A stretch of 29,205 nt of DNA. It comes from Elusimicrobiota bacterium (GTDB taxonomy: Bacteria > Elusimicrobiota > Elusimicrobia > FEN-1173). A model generated the notes under the pieces. It searched no databases. It worked only from the letters and a program-made list of their open reading frames with translations, and was not told where the DNA came from. Both the position numbers and the translations under genes were made by a program. The stretch's first letter is position 1; each line of letters opens with the position of its first letter. The stretch lies in the NCBI GenBank assembly GCA_016714745.1, contig JADKCG010000037.1:1-29205 (forward strand), read 5' to 3'. Shown here one piece after another: positions 24,361 to 29,205 of the stretch.

Positions 24361-26747
24361 AATCCGATCGGGATTGTTGACGGCCGTGGGAGGGGCGCTG
24401 GCCCGGTCCGCCCAACGGGCCCACAGGGTAAGGACCGATTTTAGAAACACCTGATCTCCAACCATCCCCATCACCAAGATAAAGATGTTGAGAAGCCCAA
24501 AAAAAAGAATGGGCTGAAAATGAGATAAGGTCAAAACCCCAAACGCGATCCCCATAATGAGAAAAGAAGCCACGGAAGCTTCGCCTTTTTCAAAGGTGGT
24601 GATCTCCAAGGCCTGGGCGACCCCCATGCCCCGCTTTCGATGGGCGCCAAAGGTGGAAAAAAAGTGCACGGTATCGTCAACGATGATCCCGAACGCTGAC
24701 GCCGCGATCAACGACGTTCCTGAATCCAAGGGAATTCCGAGTGCTCCCATGAGTCCGAAGTTGATCACGATGGGAAACAGGTTGGGGAGAAGAAACAGCA
24801 AGGCCAATCCCCAGGACCGCAGGACCCCCACCATGATCAACCAGATCACAATGACTGTTTGACCGATGTTGTTGATTTGGTCGTCCACCATCACCTTCAT
24901 GGTCCGAACACCCAGGGCCGTGGACCCGGTCACCGTGGCGGTCACCCCCGCGATGGGGTGGCGGTCGAGAATCGTTTGGAGGTCGCGGATTAGTTCGCGC
25001 GATTCGTTCGAGCTGGGGGCGGCGGCGCGGATCATCACCCGGACCGTATCGAACGACGGGGTGGTATAATCCTCTAAATCATCCCGACCGTAAAGCAACA
25101 AATATTGTTCCAACATCCGTTGGTTTTTGGGGAGACGGTATTCCGCGGGATCTTCCGCATGAAAAGCTTTATTCATTTCCTTTAGGTATTCGCCAAACCC
25201 CACCACCGAGTCCACACGCGGGTGCGCTTTGAACTCTTGGCTGATCGCGTCGATTTTGACGAGGAGAGCGGGGTTTTTGAAAGCGTCTCGGGTGGACTCA
25301 AAAACAACGTTAATGGCTTCGATCCCCGCCAGGTTGTCCCGAACAAAATTAATGTCCTGACGAAGTTCGGATTTCGAATTGAAAAGTTCCTCCAGGTTCG
25401 TGTTGACCTTGATGTCCCGGGCGAACCATCCCCCCAGGCCAGGCCCGCCACGCAGAGGAGCAACGGCCACCAAGGATGGCGTGTGATGGCGCCATGAACC
25501 CAGCGAATAAACCGTGGAATTTCCCGCGTTTTGTGATCTTCGGGCGACCGGTAAATCCGGTCTGCTCGAAAATAGGTCAGGAGGGGCGCGACGAAACCAA
25601 AAGTGACGATGAACTCGAAGATCATTCCGGTCGCCGCCAGCCACCCGAAACTTCGAATGGCCATTACGCTATTGAAGGTATAGGAAAAAAAACCAATCCC
25701 CGTGTTCACGCTCGTCAACAGACAGGGAAAGAGGACCATCCTTAACACTCGGCCCAGGGCTTCCCGGGGTCGGCCTCCGCTCTCATCCAAAAGACGTCGA
25801 TCCAAATGGGTGAATATGTGAATAATGTCCGACAGCGCCAGAGCCATGACCAATGGCACAACAGCGATCGAAGCGTTGTTGATCGTGATATTCGCCAACC
25901 CCGCCAAGCCCAACGTGGCCATCAACGTCAGCACAATGCCCAGAGCCGCGATAAAAAATAGCCTGATGTTCCGGAACACAAACCAAATCGCCACCAACGT
26001 CAAGATTAATGAAATGGGGAAAAACAGCCGGGCATCGGCCTCCATGTATTCCCCCATAAAGTAAGTGGTCACGGGCCACCCCGCCACAGCTATGCGCAGT
26101 CCCCGCGCGCGATAGGGAGCCAATATTTTGTTCACCGACTTCAATAACGCTCGGATTTCCTTTTCGATGTCCCGGTCGGATCCGGGCGGGGGGATGGGAG
26201 AAAAAACAACGATCGCCGTGGTTTGGCCGTCCGGCGAAAGGAGGGTCCGGTCGTACAAAGGATTGGCCAGGGCCCGGCGCCGAAGGGCCGCGAGATCCGA
26301 CGGGGAGGAGGGAATCGTCACGAGGAAATCGTCGGCCTCGAAAGAGTCAGCCGTCCCCCGCATGTCGGCGACATTGGAGAGACTGACGACATCCGTTACG
26401 CCCTCCACCTTTTCGAGAGCCTCCGTCAGTTCCTTCAGTTCACGCAGGCGCGGTTCGGTGAACAGGTCTGGTTGACGGTAGGCAATAACGAAGAATTCGT
26501 CTTTCTCAAAAATCTTGCGGAATTTATTAAAGAAATCCGTGGCCGGGTCGCGGTCGACAACAAAATCGTAGCTGTCATTTTTGGGAGTCACCTGAGGGAG
26601 AAAAGCGGAAAAAAAACCAACAAACAACAATGTCCCCAAAACCACCCACCCCGCCCGATTGGCAATGAACCGGCCCACCCCCTCCGCAAAGCGATCGCGC
26701 CAAAGGACAGGGGCCAAGCCAGGGGGAGGAGATTGCCGAGGATTCAT
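24352..26747 (-). CDS. RND-superfamily (HAE3/MMPL-type) exporter, apparent frameshift
   Basis: When the two frames are joined the protein has about 798 residues and 12 membrane helices in the usual two-fold repeat. First half: helix 1 GWVVLGTLLFVGFFSAFLP, a large periplasmic loop, and MALALSDIIHIFTHLDRR with the Asp of TM4. Second half: AASAFGIIVDDTVHFFSTF with an Asp pair, and the ending FGLLNIFILVMGMVGDQVF. Such exporters move lipids, hopanoids or hydrophobic compounds using the proton gradient. The frame breaks at LAWGD; the continuation GGWFARDIKVNTNLEELF is in another frame. Adding one C to the run of six C at 25430-25435 joins LAWGGWFARDIKV exactly. The start at ATG 26747 is chosen because a promoter stands directly before it; the earlier TTG at 26783 is part of the -35 box. 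Confidence 0.85.
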
Positions 26748-26754
26748 GGATGTA

Positions 26755-26783
26755 AGATTAAGTCCAAAAGAGACCGCCGTCAA
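26755..26783 (-). promoter_or_regulatory. Leaderless-type promoter of the RND gene
   Basis: On the minus strand TTGACG (26778-26783), a 17-nt spacer and TAATCT (26755-26760) are followed by 7 nt and the ATG at 26747. The mRNA would start at the start codon or 1-2 nt from it. Confidence 0.6.
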
Positions 26784-26809
26784 GGGGGCTTATCCAGCCA
26801 GGGACGTTC

Positions 26810-27794
26810 CTAGTTAAATAGTTTATTCGGATTTTCTGAGACCAATTCCCTCCCGCGCCAGCGCGCGACGCTGGCCGAGGGGCCTGACATTCTTGTCAGC
26901 TCGGCCATTTCTCGAACCGGCAGGCCCATACGGTCCACTCCCAGATGGATGAGCACCGCCTTGGCCCGGGAAATCGGGCCGGTTCTTCCCTTGACCAAGA
27001 GATCCTGTTTCGCAACTCTCATCGCCTCGGACACCTTCTCCACTAATTCATCCCTGGAAATCTTTAGATCCAGGTTTCTTTTTCTTTTTCTAAACGGTCG
27101 ACAACAGACTCAACAAAAACCCCTGAACCCAGCACTCGTTCGTCAAATCGTTCACCGGCCCCCTCTTTCTGGGCCTTCAGAGCCTCTGCCATTCCCCCCA
27201 GACTCCGAACCAACCCTCCGCCAGCCAAATCCGGCCTATGCCCCTGACCACGTCCCGCCGTCATAAATTCCATGTAACGTCGACGCGCTACGCCACCTAT
27301 GCTTCCAAATCGCGCCAGGATTTCCTCCGTCGCCTGCCACGGCCGTTTTATCCCACCCACCAATGCGGAATGTCCTGTGTAGGGATAACCGTTCAAGGCC
27401 TCCATCGTTGGACGATCGGCCCGCAGGGGATTGAGGTGAATGTGCGAACAAGCTCCAAAAGATATCTTTCTTCTTCGCAGACAACAGATTTATAGCGATT
27501 TTGAAACAAATGGCCCACGCGCTTATGGCGACGGTTAAACCCCACCGCGTAGCCCGTCATCACCCGCCGCATCAAAGAAGAAACCCCGACGCTCCCGACC
27601 GAACCAGTAAGTGAAAGTGATTCGGCATTAGCGCCCACGCCAAGATCGTGTTTGGCGATTTCTCCAGTCCGGCTTACACCCGTTCCACAAAATCCGCGTA
27701 GTCAAACTTCCCGGGAAAGATAACACCGCTCAATCCCCCGGGCCATCACATGGTGCAAAAGTCCAGGAGCGTCCAATCGCGCGAGTCGTGGCAT
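26810..27794 (-). pseudogene. REP-associated tyrosine transposase (Y1_Tnp family), broken
   Basis: This is a single-strand transposase related to IS200/IS605 TnpA that acts on palindromic elements. The start MPRLARLDAPGLLHHVMARG (27794) is typical, followed in other frames by FPGKFDYADFVERV, LAWALMPNHFHLLVR with the HxH metal motif, and TGYAVGFNRRHKRVGHLFQN followed by YKSVVCEEERYLLELVR and GYPYTGHSALVG. The C-terminal part VLIHLGVDRMGLPVREMAEL is a DnaA-like helix-turn-helix, as in long family members. The catalytic tyrosine is probably in the broken middle part and I cannot place it with certainty. At least five single-base indels split it, including a G run at about 27579-27582. The joined length of about 328 residues is full size, so decay is recent or the breaks are sequencing errors. 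Confidence 0.8.
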
Positions 27795-27877
27795 TCCCCT
27801 ACGTTACTGAATTTCTTCTCTCTTGGCAATTAAACTACTTATCTACCAACGTCCCCCAAAACTCCGCCGAAAACAGT

Positions 27878-27912
27878 AAAGGGTCCAACCTTATAGAAAG
27901 GTCAGACCCTTT
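27878..27912. repeat. REP-like hairpin beside the transposase
   Basis: AAAGGGTC (27878-27885) and GACCCTTT (27905-27912) form an outer stem, with inner ACCTT/AAGGT arms and a symmetric CA/CA bulge. Further T bases follow. It lies 84 bases upstream of the transposase start. Imperfect GGGTC/GACCC hairpins of this kind are typical partners of REP-associated transposases. Confidence 0.6.
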
Positions 27913-28074
27913 TGATGAGTTCGAGACGAATAAAATGTGGAGCATAAAGTTGGTCGCAAACCATCGACCTACAATACCAAATATCGCCCACGACTATTGG
28001 CAAAACTATCGCCTGACCGGGGACTACAACCTGCGGCCCTCCTAATTGGGGATCGGACGACCTGTTGCGAATGG

Positions 28075-28104
28075 AGGGGGGAGGCCTTGAATGGCCTCCC
28101 CCCT
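28075..28104. repeat. Perfect 12-bp GC hairpin
   Basis: AGGGGGGAGGCC (28075-28086), loop TTGAAT, GGCCTCCCCCCT (28093-28104). It lies at the border between normal and GC-rich sequence. There is no T tract, so termination is possible but not shown. Confidence 0.55.
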
Positions 28105-28579
28105 GACGCATGTGTAGAGGGGGGTGCGATGCTCTCCCGTCCACTGCGGCAGGTGGTGCCGCGCCTTTGCCGTTCGATTTTTTTGACCGTTGACCGCTAT
28201 CGCGGCGCCCGGCGGGGCCACTCCAATTCACCGTGCCGGCAGAGAGAGACAGAGACAAGAGACACAGCCTACAGCGCTGGGCCACCGCTCACGGGCGCAA
28301 GCCCGCGCCCGCTCGTCCGTCCCGCTTCGACAACCGTTCCCTTCCCTTCGTCCCCGGCGTTTAGCCAATCGCGCAGTTCCTCCCCCGGTTGACCGGTCCG
28401 GCCATGTCGTTTGCTTCGGTTCGGTGCGATTCCCAATCGTCCGGCCCAGTTCCGCTTCCGTCCCTTGGTCGGCGGGAAAAGAAACAGCCCCCCGCTGGTC
28501 CCGCGAAAAACAGAGCCCCCGCTGTTCCCGCCGAAAAGCCGCTCGGCCGCGCCGCCACGAAAAGCACGCGGCGGCCCCG

Positions 28580-29025
28580 CCTCGCCCCGCTGTGCTGGCG
28601 GTTGAATCGTTTCCCCGACGCGACTGAACCCACGCGGCCCGCTCCGACAGAATCGCCGTCCCCCGGGTCGCTCCCCGGCCCCGCACAAAAAACGGGCGCG
28701 GGACCAGTCCGCTCCGTCGCCCCCGCGACTGAACCGCCCGCGCTCCGTTAGGTTCGCTCCAACCCCGCCCAATTGGTTCGTCTGTCCCGGCCCTGGGAGA
28801 TATATTCGGGGCCTGCTCCGGCGTTTAAAAGACGCTCGGCTTCGCCTCGCCCCGCTGTGCTGGCGGTTGATTCGCTACCAGAGGGAGAGAACCCCAGCCG
28901 CCGCTCCGGTGGGTTCGCTCTCCCCCGGGGCCGCTCCGCCGCGTCGGCCCTTCGCGCCGCCGCCGCTCCGCTCCGTCGCCCCCGGGACCGTGCCGCCTTC
29001 CGCTCCGGGAGGTTCGCCTCACCCC
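28580..29025. repeat. Diverged direct repeat, about 260-bp unit
   Basis: GCCTCGCCCCGCTGTGCTGG and the following GCGGTTGA occur at 28580-28606 and again at 28844-28870. GCTCCGTCGCCCCCG occurs at 28711 and again at 28970, and GCTCCG-N3-GGTTCGC blocks follow both. The equal order and offset (264 and 259 bp) show a diverged duplication. No protein is supported in it. Confidence 0.65.
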
Positions 29026-29205
29026 GGGCTCCGAGGTGCTGTCCGCGGCCCCGCACGTGGGGGCTGTCGCTGATTGGCCGTTGTGCGCTGGGTCTGTGTG
29101 GCGCGGGGCCACTGCCCACTGGCGAGGGGTCCGCCCTCCGCTCCGGGGCTCGGGAAACCTAACAAGTCTTAAGGGTTGGCCCTCGGCCTCCTCGTCCTGG
29201 CGCGC

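Larger units (their letters stand above)
27914..29205. other. GC-rich repetitive non-coding region to the window end
   Basis: No credible gene is present. Frames open in this region are low-complexity strings of P, A, R and G without domain similarity. From about 28.1 kb the sequence is extremely GC-rich. It contains a purine tract of GA repeats (28240-28262), many CGCTCCG motifs, and a diverged repeat of about 260 bp. The cause could be a large structured non-coding element, decayed repeats, or assembly trouble near a contig end. Confidence 0.6.

Noticed and set aside
25430..25435. Programmed -1 frameshift in the RND gene
   Set aside because: The GGGG slip is formally possible, but no known exporter uses it and the same type of single-base loss is seen in htrA, where re-pairing would be poor. 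A homopolymer error is simpler.
26748..26783. TTG start for the RND gene at 26783
   Set aside because: That TTG is the first part of the -35 box TTGACG; the ATG at 26747 follows the -10 at the proper distance.
28389..28751. ORFs in the GC-rich end region
   Set aside because: They consist of P, A, R and G strings, have no start signals or domains, and all six frames are equally open because of base composition.

Overview
This is a 29.2 kb piece of a GC-rich bacterial chromosome, or a metagenomic contig. The gene style fits a Gram-negative-type envelope: lipoproteins, a periplasmic HtrA-like protease, an RND exporter and a CpxP-like protein. The rplU-rpmA-obgE-proB order, the C-terminal glucodextranase-type domain and NHL repeats of the 'ENAVNVLGQ' type make me think of Elusimicrobiota or a similar deep-branching environmental phylum. 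That placement is a low-to-moderate confidence impression, not a computed result. I see no rRNA, tRNA, CRISPR array or complete insertion sequence.

Layout. 1-2663 (-) is a badly decayed secreted NHL-repeat gene. 3170-4322 (+) is a broken AAA/DUF4143 ATPase. 4323-4619 holds two palindromic repeats. 4620-6905 (+) is a YfhO-like membrane protein. 7854-9415 and 6923-7852 (-) encode an HtrA protease followed by a REC/degenerate-GGDEF regulator. 14053 down to 9579 (-) is a tight four-gene run: TatD-associated radical SAM protein, DUF1537 four-carbon sugar-acid kinase, membrane-anchored CBM48 protein, and a GH57-like lipoprotein with a glucodextranase-type C-terminal domain. 14198-16185 (+) is rplU-rpmA-obgE, and proB follows at 18150 after a divergent glycosyltransferase-39-like gene (16271-18057, -). 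19360-21201 (+) is an ECF sigma/anti-sigma pair, a CpxP/Spy-like protein and a TRL-like lipoprotein. 21404-23439 (-) is prfC with a coupled CheY-like regulator. 23825-24360 (+) is an HTH remnant overlapping an NTF2-like gene behind an AT-rich island. 24352-26747 (-) is an RND (HAE3-type) exporter. 26810-27794 (-) is a broken REP-associated transposase with a hairpin beside it. From about 28 kb to the end is very GC-rich, repetitive and apparently non-coding.

How the parts relate. The sigma/anti-sigma, CpxP-like, HtrA and RND genes all belong to envelope maintenance. The CBM48 plus GH57-like pair points to handling of an alpha-glucan at the membrane. The ribosomal/GTPase genes and prfC are core translation genes and are intact.

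Two patterns run across the window. First, at least seven genes that begin transcription units have a -10-like box only 6-11 nt before the start codon and little or no Shine-Dalgarno sequence, which suggests leaderless or near-leaderless mRNAs. Second, htrA, the GH57-like gene, the glycosyltransferase, the RND exporter, the ATPase and the transposase are each split by single-base length changes, mostly in short homopolymers. Sequencing error is the simplest explanation, but true pseudogenes or slippage-based switching are not excluded. No clearly new multi-gene system can be proven from the sequence; the best leads are listed as findings.
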